From assembly GCA_000415965.1 (NCBI GenBank), contig KE356560.1, positions 790,758 through 854,757 of the forward strand: a stretch of DNA of 64,000 nucleotides, written 5' to 3'. The notes below the pieces were generated by a model that ran no database searches, was not told the origin of the DNA, and saw only the letters and a program-made list of their open reading frames with translations. This document shows positions 27,643 to 37,299 of this stretch, piece by piece; positions within the stretch are counted from its first letter, which is position 1, and the number at the start of each line of letters is the position of its first letter. Position numbers and translations under genes: made by a program. Origin of the DNA: Haloquadratum walsbyi J07HQW1. GTDB lineage: Archaea; Halobacteriota; Halobacteria; Halobacteriales; Haloferacaceae.

Positions 27643-29435
27643 TGAGTTATCTCCGTTGTCTCTGTTTCTTCATTTGTTCCTGCCCTGTTCGCAGTATCAA
27701 TTGTCTGTTCGATCTTATTCGCAAGTTCGTCCGCCTTGAATCGTACGCCATCGTATTTATTCACACGATTGACACGTGAGAGTGTATCGTGTTCAATCAC
27801 GTTAGCGAACTGTCCGGTTGCATTGCACTCCACAGCAATCACTGTCTCAGCGTCCTCAATAGCTTCTGTCAGATTATACCGTGGGAACAGATATGGAACC
27901 GAAAGAAAGTGGATATCGATACCCCGCTCATCCAGAATACTCATTGCTTCAATCATTGCACCCTCATTGGATCCCCATGAAATCACGAGATTCGACGCAT
28001 CTTCACTGCCAAATGATCGAGGCGTCAGATCCTCCTCACGACGCGCTGTTTCAACTTTCCGTGTCCGTTTATCCACTTGCTCAACCCGCATATCCGTGTC
28101 CTCAGTCCGACGACCAAGTTCATCGTGCTCAAGTCCTGTCGACATATGCGCGCCGCCTGTCGTTCCAGGGAACGCCCGCGGTGACACTCCATCGTCAGTG
28201 AGCGCATGTGGTTGGAATTGTGATTTTTCATTCTGCCATTGATCAATTGTCGACTCATCGACAACCTTTCCGCGCTCAATCTCGACAGCATCCATATCAA
28301 ATGTCTCCGGTGAGAATGTTCGCTCCGTCACTGCCATTGCAAGGTCGGCTGCGAGGTACACCGGTGTCTGATACTTTTCGGCGAGATTGAATGCTTCGAC
28401 CGTCTTCCAGAAACACTCAGCAATCGTTGTTGGCGCAAGAACAAATCGAGGAATCTCGCCATGTCCACCGTACAGTAGCATATTTAGATCCCCTTGCTCT
28501 TGCTTGGTTGGCATCCCAGTTGATGGACCTGACCGCATTACATCGGCAATCACAAGTGGCGTCTCAGAGGTTCCAATCAGCCCAAATGTCTCTGTCATGA
28601 GATCAATCCCTGGTCCTGATGTCGCTGTCATTGCTCGCGCACCAGCACGTGCAGCGCCTAATGCGATATTGATAGCCGAAAGTTCATCTTCCGCTTGGAG
28701 AACGTGTCCCCCATACTCTTCGATTCGACCCGTCAAATATTCCATGACATTGGTCGCTGGCGTAATTGGATACCCAGCATAAAATTTACATCCTGCAGCA
28801 ATGGCTCCCATGCCGATGGCTTCATCACCGTTTAACAGAACGTAGTCAGCATCGGTTGTCTCAAGACTGTAGTTGAACTCAGTGTCATACTCCGCACCGA
28901 CGTAGTCACGCCCGCTTCGTGCAGCCTCCTTATTATTCTCGACGAGTGATTGCCCCTTCGATCCAAAGCGCTTCTCAAGTGCGCTATCGAGGTTCTCAAT
29001 TGGAAAGTCTGCAACTGCACACGCAGCACCCAATGCAACAACGTTGCGCATAATCGCACCGCCAGCTTCCTCGGCTAACCGTTTTAGTGGGACATCAAGA
29101 CCGACCATTCCATCTGGAATTTCAACGTCCTCCATTGTCGTCCGCTCACCATCATAGATGATGACGGAGCCTTCGTGAAGTTCATCATGATTTTCCTCGA
29201 TAGTGCGTGGTGTTAATGCAATCAACACATCAAGCCTATCTACGACGCTTTGCACTGAATCGACGGCTGTCCGTACCTTATAGGCCGTATAGCCCCCACG
29301 GATACGGGAGGCGAAGTCCTTCGAGGTGAACACGTGTCGTCCCGCACGTGAGAGTGCCTGAGCGAAGATCTTCCCCGTCGAGTCGATGCCATCGCCGGCT
29401 TCGCCGCCAATGGCCCAGTTGAAGTCCGCGGGCAT
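27639..29435 (-). CDS. korA: 2-oxoacid:ferredoxin oxidoreductase alpha subunit (KorA type)
   Basis: 598 residues from ATG 29435. The order is a gamma-like domain (starting M-P-A-D-F-N-W-A-I-G-G-E-A-G-D-G-I-D-S, residues 1-~190), then the pyrimidine-binding domain with Y-A-G-Y-P-I-T-P-A-T-N-V-M-E near residue 225 and T-S-G-P-G-I-D-L-M near 285, then the C-terminal transketolase-like domain. This gamma-alpha fusion is the two-subunit archaeal layout. A frame running up to 29522 adds 29 residues that do not match the family. It forms an operon with korB through an ATGA overlap. Confidence 0.87.
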   Translation of the reverse strand: MPADFNWAIGGEAGDGIDSTGKIFAQALSRAGRHVFTSKDFASRIRGGYTAYKVRTAVDSVQSVVDRLDVLIALTPRTIEENHDELHEGSVIIYDGERTTMEDVEIPDGMVGLDVPLKRLAEEAGGAIMRNVVALGAACAVADFPIENLDSALEKRFGSKGQSLVENNKEAARSGRDYVGAEYDTEFNYSLETTDADYVLLNGDEAIGMGAIAAGCKFYAGYPITPATNVMEYLTGRIEEYGGHVLQAEDELSAINIALGAARAGARAMTATSGPGIDLMTETFGLIGTSETPLVIADVMRSGPSTGMPTKQEQGDLNMLLYGGHGEIPRFVLAPTTIAECFWKTVEAFNLAEKYQTPVYLAADLAMAVTERTFSPETFDMDAVEIERGKVVDESTIDQWQNEKSQFQPHALTDDGVSPRAFPGTTGGAHMSTGLEHDELGRRTEDTDMRVEQVDKRTRKVETARREEDLTPRSFGSEDASNLVISWGSNEGAMIEAMSILDERGIDIHFLSVPYLFPRYNLTEAIEDAETVIAVECNATGQFANVIEHDTLSRVNRVNKYDGVRFKADELANKIEQTIDTANRAGTNEETETTEITQ

Positions 29436-29665
29436 ATAGATAAAATGTAGGTGAGACCGAGAGAAAAGCCTTCTGAAAAATCCATGAATTACTTCCTCCC
29501 CGTTACTCATCAAATTACACAAACCGAAGATTATCTCAGATTTAAGTTCGTATTTATCTGATAAGTCAAATTATACTCGATAAAGTATGACAAGTGTTGG
29601 TTATCCGGATACTTCAGGCGACAGCTCAGTGAATCGAATCGATATCAATTGAGAAGGTAAGACCC

Positions 29666-29673
29666 TTTTTATC
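29666..29673 (+). promoter_or_regulatory. Likely TATA element, leaderless flavoprotein gene
   Basis: TTTTTATC lies 19-26 bases before the ATG at 29692, the same spacing as at 19893. Confidence 0.35.
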
Positions 29674-29691
29674 AGGGACGGATAAATTCGT

Positions 29692-30369
29692 ATGGACACA
29701 ACAGTCACTGTCGAGGAAACTCAATCCGTCGGTCCACAGACAGTCGCAATCACTATGGAGTCACCACCGGGATTCACTGCAAAACCAGGGCAATTTCTTC
29801 GGGTTACAGCGAGTATTGATGATGAAGAGTACGCGCGATTTTATACAATCTCATCGCCTGACGTCGACGATACTATCGAAATTACCGTTGGTATTGACCC
29901 ATCGGATGCAGGACCGTTCAGTCAGTATCTCGCTGACATCGATTCTGGGTCAACACTCTCTATTGCCGGACCATTTGGACAGCATTACTATGAGAACTCG
30001 GATCGCGCTGTTATACTTGCTGGGGGTCCTGGTATTGGTCCTGCGGTCGGCATTGGGGATGCAGCAGATGCTGCTGGACATGAGGTTGCGATTGTCTATG
30101 TATCTGAGACAGCCACTCCAGCACACCGGACGCGATTGACTGCCCTCGCAGATGCAGGAAATGATATTACCATCTTCACTACTGCGTCTGATAGCCAATC
30201 GGGAGTTGTCCCACCGGAATTCAATGATGCGGTTGCTGATAATATCACGGGAACACCGGCAGAACAGACGTTTGTGTATGGGTTTGAGGACTTTATTACA
30301 GCAGCAACCGATGCGCTTGAGGCCGCTGGGAGTGACACCGAGGCAGCAAAAATCGAGAACTTCGGATAA
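29692..30369 (+). CDS. FNR-like FAD/NAD(P) oxidoreductase
   Basis: 225 residues. The N-terminal FAD-binding barrel shows K-P-G-Q-F-L-R-V and R-F-Y-T-I-S-S-P (the R-x-Y-S/T-S/x flavin motif) near residues 30-60. The NAD(P) domain opens with V-I-L-A-G-G-P-G-I-G-P near residue 108 and ends with F-V-Y-G-F-E-D-F. No ferredoxin domain is fused. It likely passes electrons between NAD(P)H and a small redox protein. It is divergent from korAB, whose product is reduced ferredoxin; a functional link is possible but not shown. Confidence 0.8.
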   Translation: MDTTVTVEETQSVGPQTVAITMESPPGFTAKPGQFLRVTASIDDEEYARFYTISSPDVDDTIEITVGIDPSDAGPFSQYLADIDSGSTLSIAGPFGQHYYENSDRAVILAGGPGIGPAVGIGDAADAAGHEVAIVYVSETATPAHRTRLTALADAGNDITIFTTASDSQSGVVPPEFNDAVADNITGTPAEQTFVYGFEDFITAATDALEAAGSDTEAAKIENFG

Positions 30370-30606
30370 TATCGATCGACAACGAAGACTAAATCGAAAT
30401 TAACAGGACATGATTATCACTCGAACAACTCTCGTCTCAAAATAATATCATCGCATATCCTTTCACAGCATCATTGCCTGCCTGTGAACTTTCTCAATAA
30501 CTGTGCGAGATATGCGTTTACAGATTATGACAGAATAATAAATATCAAATAATCAGGAGAATTCCTTCAGATTTATACCTGATGCATCGAATAGTTAGAA
30601 TAGATT

Positions 30607-32586
30607 ATGACAGATGACGATGTCGAACTTGAGGCGCGCCTTGCTGAGCAGGAAAGCTTTGATCCGCCGGCGTCGTTTGTCGATCAGGCAAACGTCACAG
30701 ACGAGGCTATTTACGATGAGTTCTCCGAGAACTGGCCTGATTGTTGGACCCGCGCAGCTGATCTTCTCTCGTGGGATACGGAGTATTCGACCATTCTCGA
30801 TGACTCAAATGAACCGTTTTATGAATGGTTTGCTGACGGTGATCTGAACGCCGCATACAATTGTGTGGATCGTCATGTAGAAGACGGTAATAAGAACCGA
30901 GTTGCGATCAAGTGGGAGGGTGAACATGGCAATACGCGCACATATACATATCAGGACCTCTATCGTGAGGTAAATGAATTCGCTGCTACATTGCAGGAAC
31001 TTGGGGTAAAAGAAGACGATGTTGTCACGATGTATATGCCTATGATCCCCGAGCTTCCGATTGCCATGCTTGCGTGTGCACGCATTGGTGCTCCACATTC
31101 GGTTGTGTTTGCTGGATTTTCCGCAGACGCTCTCGCAACACGGATGAATTCCGCCGATTCTGAGTATCTCATCACCGCCGATGGGTATTATCGACGTGGT
31201 GATGCACTTGATCACTTCCAGAAAGCACAGGAGGGACTTGATGGTGTCGAGCATGATGTCGCCGCAAGTGTCGTTGTTGATCGTCTTGGCGATGATGGAT
31301 TCGGTCATGAATTGAGTGAAACGCAGTATGACTGGGACTCACTCATGGATGCACACCGTGGTGACCGGGTTGCACCCGTTGAGCGCAACGCCGAGGATAT
31401 GCTGTTTTTGATGTACACCTCCGGGACAACTGGCGAACCAAAAGGTGTCAAACACACAACCGGTGGTTATCTCGCGTACACCGCTTGGACAGCACAATCA
31501 GTGTTGGATCTTGAACCCGGCGACACCTACTGGTGTTCGGCTGATATCGGTTGGATTACCGGTCATTCATACATTGTCTATGGTCCACTTGCATTAGGGA
31601 CAACAACCGTCATGTATGAGGGAACGCCGGATTATCCCGAGCGAGATCGACTCTGGGATATTATCGAAAAGTACGCTGTTGATGTATTCTACACAGCCCC
31701 AACAGCAATTCGAGCGTTCATGAAGTGGGGCACGGAGTATCCAGACTCACATGATTTATCAAGTCTTCGGCTGCTCGGAACCGTCGGTGAGCCGATTAAT
31801 CCGCGCGCATGGAAGTGGTATTATACCCATATCGGCAATGAGTCTTGCCCAATTGTCGATACATGGTGGCAGACAGAAACAGGCGGCATGATGGTGACGA
31901 CTTTACCAGGTATTGGGACGATGAAACCAGGATCTGCCGGTCCACCCGCTCCAGGGGTTGATGCGACGATTGTCGATACCGCTGGTGAGGAAGTTGATGC
32001 GGGTCGGGCAGGGTACCTCACAGTCAATAAACCATGGCCAGGTATGTTGCGAACGCTGTATCAGAATGATGAACGGTTTATTAATGAATACTGGGAAGAG
32101 TACTCCGACCCAGATACCGATGACTGGGTATACTTCCCAGAAGACGGGGCAAAAATCGATGATGACGGCTATATAACTATCTTGGGACGAGTCGATGATG
32201 TGCTCAATGTGTCAGGACATCGACTCGGAACAATGGAGATTGAGTCAGCGATTGTCGGTGTTGATGGTGTCGCAGAAGCAGCAGTTGTCGGCGGTGATCA
32301 TGACCTGAAAGGTGAGGCTGTGTATGCATACGTTATCACCGAGGATGGATACACCGAAAATGAAGCACTCAGAGAGTCGATTGTCGAGGGTGTCGAAGAT
32401 GGAATTGGTCCGATTGCACGACCGGAGCAAGTTATTTTCACTGAGGAGTTACCAAAAACGCGATCAGGCAAAATTATGCGACGATTACTTGAAGAAATCG
32501 CAAATGGCGAGGAACTCGGAGACACAACGACGCTTCGGAATCCAGAAATTGTCGATGAAATCGAAGCAAAAGTCAGTGGCGATTAA
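30607..32586 (+). CDS. acs: Acetyl-CoA synthetase (AMP-forming)
   Basis: 659 residues, full length for the family. It makes acetyl-CoA from acetate, ATP and CoA via acetyl-AMP. Motifs are Y-T-S-G-T-T-G-E-P-K-G-V (P-loop-like A3) near residue 272, W-W-Q-T-E-T-G-G (A5) near 422, the hinge G-R-V-D-D-V-L-N-V-S-G-H-R, and the acetylatable lysine region T-R-S-G-K-I-M-R-R near 620. A TATA-like TTTATACC at 30572-30579 lies upstream. The single gene lets the cell use acetate or recycle overflow carbon. Confidence 0.95.
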   Translation: MTDDDVELEARLAEQESFDPPASFVDQANVTDEAIYDEFSENWPDCWTRAADLLSWDTEYSTILDDSNEPFYEWFADGDLNAAYNCVDRHVEDGNKNRVAIKWEGEHGNTRTYTYQDLYREVNEFAATLQELGVKEDDVVTMYMPMIPELPIAMLACARIGAPHSVVFAGFSADALATRMNSADSEYLITADGYYRRGDALDHFQKAQEGLDGVEHDVAASVVVDRLGDDGFGHELSETQYDWDSLMDAHRGDRVAPVERNAEDMLFLMYTSGTTGEPKGVKHTTGGYLAYTAWTAQSVLDLEPGDTYWCSADIGWITGHSYIVYGPLALGTTTVMYEGTPDYPERDRLWDIIEKYAVDVFYTAPTAIRAFMKWGTEYPDSHDLSSLRLLGTVGEPINPRAWKWYYTHIGNESCPIVDTWWQTETGGMMVTTLPGIGTMKPGSAGPPAPGVDATIVDTAGEEVDAGRAGYLTVNKPWPGMLRTLYQNDERFINEYWEEYSDPDTDDWVYFPEDGAKIDDDGYITILGRVDDVLNVSGHRLGTMEIESAIVGVDGVAEAAVVGGDHDLKGEAVYAYVITEDGYTENEALRESIVEGVEDGIGPIARPEQVIFTEELPKTRSGKIMRRLLEEIANGEELGDTTTLRNPEIVDEIEAKVSGD

Positions 32587-32740
32587 TCACTGCGCCCTCA
32601 CGAATTAACAATACCGACTCTGTTATCTGTCTTTGACATAGCATTGAAACGGGCTTTCGCCTCGCCCCTGCTGTGAGCAGCGAATTAAAATCAATCCTCT
32701 CGCCATTCTCGTCAATATAACATTCTGCTCCATACCGTTA

Positions 32741-35176
32741 TCAGTCGCTTGTTGTTGGATCATTTGCTGACGGCGTGTCAGTATCAGTACCAGTACCAGT
32801 ACCAGTATCGGTATCAGCGTCTGCGTGCTGTCCGATGTCTGCATCAATTGGACCTGGAGTTGGCGGTGACCCAAGGATAGGGGCGACGGTCAACACCGCC
32901 GGAAGGATCGTGAACGCTGTCAAGAGGGCAAACGAAATCGCAAGGACGGTCGTGCGCCCAAAGTTTGCAAGAACTGGGAACCGTGAGATCATTAACACAC
33001 CAAAGCCAAATATTGTTGTAAAGCTTGACCCGATGATCGGACGCGATAACTTCGCAACAGCAGTTGCAGCAGCCTCACGCTGGGTTTGACCCCGTGTTTT
33101 GACCTCATACTCAAATCGTTCGAAAAGATGAATCCCATAATCAACACCAATTCCAAGAGTCAGTGATGACATCGTTATTGTCAATGGATTCCATGGAATT
33201 CCGAGCACATACATTGCCCCTGTCACGAGTACCGCAGCGCTTGCAGCGACACTAAGAACAAGCGCAGCAGCAATCCGTATCGAGAGGAACGCAAACGCAA
33301 GGAATGACAGCCCAAGCCCGAATGAAAGGAGTGTCATCGGTGTGAGACCAGCGGTTACATTCTCAATGACATTCCGATTTAAGACTGGCTTGCCCGTAAT
33401 TCGGACATCCTCGGCAGTCGTTAATGATAATGCTGCATTATTTTCAAAGGCAGTGATGAGTGAACGGACACTCTCGCCCTCAATATCATCGATATAGAAC
33501 GAGAGCACGATTGTTGATGGTGTCTCATCTGGGTCTCGCACGTCGGCTATCCCATCGGTGTTGTGCAGACGCTCAATCGTCTGGGTCAGTTCTGTCTGTG
33601 TTGGTGGAATTGATCCGTGTGTTGCCATCTGAACGCTTGTCACGGGTGATTGGACCGCATTCACCTGCTCATTCGCAATCATAAGCCGTTGATATGTGGC
33701 AACATCACGGAACGTCTCTGGGGTATATGCCTGATCTGTTTCGATCATGACATACACTATCTTCGGACTTTCAACTGTCTCAGAGAGTTCTTCCATATCA
33801 TTCTTCTCAGTGAGATCCTGCGGCCAGAAATCCATCATCTCCTGTTTTGGCTCGACTTGGGGGTATGCATAGACACCACCAGAGACGAGTAAGACCGCAA
33901 TTCCAAGCGTAATGAGTGGATGCCCACCGGTAATACTCGACGTAAATCGATGGAGGGCTGCTTGCAGCCAATCGGTACTCGGTTCATTGGTCGTTTCGGT
34001 CACCACATGTCCATCACGGTCAAATCGAACGAGCAATGCCGGAAGCATCGTAACCGCGAGAATCATCGCTGCAAGCACGGCAACAGCGCTCGTGACACCG
34101 AATTGCCGGACTGGTGGAACCGCTGAGACGAGCAGTGAGCCTAACCCAACGACAGTTGTCCCCATTGCAATCAGCAATGCTCGACCAGTCGTTCGTGTTG
34201 CGGTCCCAACCGCATCAAGTGAGCTATGACCTGCTCGTCGTTCCTCAACATATCGTGAGTGAATCTGGAGGCTATAATCAATTCCTAACCCGAGTGCGAT
34301 TGGCATCACACCGAGCATGATCGCATTAAAATCATACCCCAAGACGCCCATTGCTCCCATCATATACAGCAATGCAGTCATCGCTGTTCCAAGCGGGAGT
34401 ATAACATGCCACCCTCTCTCGACAGTCTCACGCATTACGAGGTATACAACGATGAAAATCAGCGTGAATGCACCTCCAAAGAGCGCAATCATCTCCGGGA
34501 GCATCAACCCAAAGGCTGCATTTTCGAACACAGGTTGTCCCGTGATTGTCGTTGACATCCCTGGCGGCATCGCCACAAACGCCGTTTCAGATTTAACCGA
34601 TGAGTATACGACATCGGCGCCACGCTCGGGTAAAAATGCCCCACGGTCGTATCGATCGACATCGCCGTAGCTCGCGAGGATGATTGTTGTCCCTGCCTCT
34701 GGAGTAAGTCGATCAACCATCTCATCAGCTGCTGGTCCGCGCTGTTCAACCCGCGTAACAGCAGCACGAACACCCGCTTTTGTTTCGGGTATTTCACCAT
34801 CAGCGCCCTGCCTGACAATATCTGCGAGTGAGGTAACGCTTTGAACTGAGTCGACATTCGACCCATATCGCCGATCGAGTGTATCAATCGCCCGGATGGT
34901 CTCAGGGTCGTATAACTGATCTGACTCGACAATAACGAAGATATTATTTCCTGTATTGTATGTCTCCTTCAGTGACTCCCAGTTATTGGCTGTTTGAGAG
35001 TCATCATTAATATACAGGGTCATCCCCATACTCATTTGTACCGCACTAAATCCAACACCAAGCGATATGATTGCAGTGACAGCGACAATAGCGAATACCT
35101 GTCGCTGATTCCTAGCAGCATACCGCCCTGTCGCCTCAAGTCCATCACGGACTCGTTCACCAAAGCGTGTTGTCAT
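32741..35176 (-). CDS. RND/MMPL-family transporter (cassette 2)
   Basis: 811 residues. Two homologous halves, each a membrane helix (I-F-A-I-V-A-V-T-A-I-I-S-L near residue 25 and T-L-G-I-A-V-L-L-V-S-G-G-V near 430), a large extracytoplasmic loop and five clustered helices. The helix-4-like segments contain L-G-L-G-I-D-Y-S-L-Q-I-H and L-G-I-G-V-D-Y-G-I-H-L-F, the conserved G-x-x-x-D-Y/F motif of the MMPL/HAE3 group, which exports lipids or hydrophobic compounds by proton antiport. The last ~30 residues are an Asp/Thr/Gly tail from a six-base tract (32777-32818). It starts 5 bases after the COG1361 gene. Substrate unknown. Confidence 0.85.
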   Translation of the reverse strand: MTTRFGERVRDGLEATGRYAARNQRQVFAIVAVTAIISLGVGFSAVQMSMGMTLYINDDSQTANNWESLKETYNTGNNIFVIVESDQLYDPETIRAIDTLDRRYGSNVDSVQSVTSLADIVRQGADGEIPETKAGVRAAVTRVEQRGPAADEMVDRLTPEAGTTIILASYGDVDRYDRGAFLPERGADVVYSSVKSETAFVAMPPGMSTTITGQPVFENAAFGLMLPEMIALFGGAFTLIFIVVYLVMRETVERGWHVILPLGTAMTALLYMMGAMGVLGYDFNAIMLGVMPIALGLGIDYSLQIHSRYVEERRAGHSSLDAVGTATRTTGRALLIAMGTTVVGLGSLLVSAVPPVRQFGVTSAVAVLAAMILAVTMLPALLVRFDRDGHVVTETTNEPSTDWLQAALHRFTSSITGGHPLITLGIAVLLVSGGVYAYPQVEPKQEMMDFWPQDLTEKNDMEELSETVESPKIVYVMIETDQAYTPETFRDVATYQRLMIANEQVNAVQSPVTSVQMATHGSIPPTQTELTQTIERLHNTDGIADVRDPDETPSTIVLSFYIDDIEGESVRSLITAFENNAALSLTTAEDVRITGKPVLNRNVIENVTAGLTPMTLLSFGLGLSFLAFAFLSIRIAAALVLSVAASAAVLVTGAMYVLGIPWNPLTITMSSLTLGIGVDYGIHLFERFEYEVKTRGQTQREAAATAVAKLSRPIIGSSFTTIFGFGVLMISRFPVLANFGRTTVLAISFALLTAFTILPAVLTVAPILGSPPTPGPIDADIGQHADADTDTGTGTGTDTDTPSANDPTTSD

Positions 35177-35181
35177 TGCAG

Positions 35182-36834
35182 TTACCGAAGCCGTGAGAGT
35201 GGTTTTGTTTGATACACGACACCGGCAACAAGTGCAATCGGAATAACAACGCCCGCAATGACGATACCTGGAACTGGTAGCCCTCCATCACTAGCAGTAA
35301 TCGTGATTGGTGCGGACTGAATGTCACTTACGACCGTTTCGCCGAATGCATTATCATATTTGACACTTGTATCGAGTGAGTATGTCTTTGCTGCGGCAGA
35401 TCCATCAGCGCTGACTGTATAACTCACAGTTGTTGTTTCGCCAGATTTGAGCGTCCCAATGTATGCTGTGTCATCATCAGTTTCAAACGGTGAGTTGGCA
35501 TTTATACGGACAACAGCATCTCGGAATTTCCCTTCGCCAGTATTTTTAATTGTGAACTGAATCGTTTCTGTTTGTCCAGCTGTCACTGCTGCGGTATTTG
35601 TGACTGCGAAAGACTTCTCAGGACCGACAGGCACATCAACTGACAGTGGGTCACTCGTTACATCGTTTCCGTATGTATCATCATGGATGACGCGAAGTGT
35701 CAATGGATACTCCTGTGGAATCGCACGATCTGATACTTCGAGTTTGAATTCTGCGGTTGCTGACTCGCCGGGATCAAGTGTTCCAAGACTTGCGCTCGTT
35801 GAGACAAGAGTGAACGGTTCGATTGGACTCAGTTTCGCTCGTGCATTCGGTGCTGTTCGTTCACCTGTATTTGTCACTGTGACAGCCACAGAGCCGATCG
35901 AATCAACGTACATCGCCCTCGCGTCAGTTGAGAGTTCATACTGTGGTCCATTTGAGACCGCGACACTGCCAGTTCGAGTAAGCGACTGCTCGGGATTCCC
36001 ATTTTCATCCTCATATCGTAACTGGAAATTCACACCGTATGTCCCGGCAGCATCAACATTTTCCACACCAACCTGGAATTCCGCCGTCGTCACCTCATCA
36101 GGCTCTAACTCGCCGACCGAGACGGAGTTACTCTTTGGATTAAAGTACTCTGACTGTACAATTGAGAGTTCAGCATTTCGGGCAACTTCACTTCCTGTAT
36201 TCTGTACTTTCACAGTCATCGTCCCGTCAGCGTCTTTATACAGATTTGCCCCCGTGACATCACGCACGTCAAGTCGGACAGACTCCTCAACACGGACAGT
36301 AATGTGCTTTTTCACCGTCTGTGTATTCCGATTGATGAAATAATCGTTTTTATCAACATTAATACTATTTATGTATCCATAGGTAATCTCGACTGGGAGT
36401 TGATACACTCCGGGTTGTGCGTGCTGGTCCACTTCGATTGTTAGTCCCATCTTTCGGGCATCACCAGCAGTAATCGTTCCAAGACTTTGTTGTGCTGTTC
36501 GGATGTCAAGCGGCGCGTCACTAGCGTCAACACTGGCTGTGACTGCTGTTGCGGACCCGACCTGGATCCGATGTGTTTGAACAACCTGTGCAATATCACC
36601 AATTTGGCGATCCATACTGGTGATCCCGGTATGTCGGTTCTGTATCAGTAAACCGAAGCTCCTCATCTCGCCCGCTGCGACAACGTTTTGCTGTTGAATC
36701 GTCGGCGTCAGCTCTGGTTCGGAGAAATCGTTGTATTGCTCGGCTGCGACACCGCCTGAACCGGCGGCGAACCCAGCTGTACTGATAATCGTGATTATAA
36801 AAATCGTCCGCCATATATGACCCGAGTACTCTTG
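35182..36834 (-). CDS. COG1361/NEW3-domain secreted membrane-anchored protein (cassette 2)
   Basis: About 550 residues. It has a signal-like N-terminal hydrophobic stretch, several repeated Ig-like NEW3 modules (units with V-T-V-T-N-T-G, L-D-P-G-E-S-A-T-A-E-F and L-K-S-G-E-T-T-T-V-S-Y) across residues 150-510, and a C-terminal helix V-P-G-I-V-I-A-G-V-V-I-P-I-A-L-V-A followed by K-P-L-S-R-L-R. It should sit outside the membrane with a single C-terminal anchor. It is directly upstream of, and co-transcribed with, the RND transporter, suggesting an accessory role in export. A paralogue is at 39890. Confidence 0.8.
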   Translation of the reverse strand, partial: QEYSGHIWRTIFIITIISTAGFAAGSGGVAAEQYNDFSEPELTPTIQQQNVVAAGEMRSFGLLIQNRHTGITSMDRQIGDIAQVVQTHRIQVGSATAVTASVDASDAPLDIRTAQQSLGTITAGDARKMGLTIEVDQHAQPGVYQLPVEITYGYINSINVDKNDYFINRNTQTVKKHITVRVEESVRLDVRDVTGANLYKDADGTMTVKVQNTGSEVARNAELSIVQSEYFNPKSNSVSVGELEPDEVTTAEFQVGVENVDAAGTYGVNFQLRYEDENGNPEQSLTRTGSVAVSNGPQYELSTDARAMYVDSIGSVAVTVTNTGERTAPNARAKLSPIEPFTLVSTSASLGTLDPGESATAEFKLEVSDRAIPQEYPLTLRVIHDDTYGNDVTSDPLSVDVPVGPEKSFAVTNTAAVTAGQTETIQFTIKNTGEGKFRDAVVRINANSPFETDDDTAYIGTLKSGETTTVSYTVSADGSAAAKTYSLDTSVKYDNAFGETVVSDIQSAPITITASDGGLPVPGIVIAGVVIPIALVAGVVYQTKPLSRLR

Positions 36835-36955
36835 CATGATATACACATTATTGTGCACTCCAAATTTAATAGCTGTTGCTGTTGTTCACAGTGAATGCAC
36901 AAACACGATTATACAATCAGTGTCCCCGTCTTCGCGTTTCGCCCGGTATTAGCTT

Positions 36956-37219
36956 TTAAATTGCGAGTGTATACAGCCGCTTTCGAGCGTCTGTGAATGA
37001 AATCCGTGCTTCAACAACGTCTGCATCCTCAAGTCGCGATAATGCATAGCGAACCGTCCGCGGTGGTAAGAGTGTCTCCTCGGCTAGCTGACTTTGTGTC
37101 AGCCGTTCGTTATAATCAAGCACCTTTGCGACCAACTTTGCACTCGGGGGCATCTCACGAACCGGGTCCCAGCGATCACCTGATGTCTCCTCACCCGCGA
37201 GTGCCTCTGTTGTACTCAT
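36956..37219 (-). CDS. Small winged-helix regulator
   Basis: 87 residues. The domain from ~25 to 87 is a MarR/TrmB-like winged helix: S-A-K-L-V-A-K-V-L-D-Y-N-E, S-Q-L-A-E-E-T-L-L, P-P-R-T-V-R-Y-A-L-S-R-L-E-D-A-D-V-V and the wing with R-K-R-L-Y-T-L. It lies between the two NEW3/RND cassettes on the same strand, 122 bases upstream of cassette 2. A role in controlling that cassette is plausible but only positional. Confidence 0.75.
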   Translation of the reverse strand: MSTTEALAGEETSGDRWDPVREMPPSAKLVAKVLDYNERLTQSQLAEETLLPPRTVRYALSRLEDADVVEARISFTDARKRLYTLAI

Positions 37220-37299
37220 CGTATGTACGATTAAACATGTGGAGTGATAATATTTACTGTATCAATATATTACCAGGAAAAATTATTTTAGCGACAATA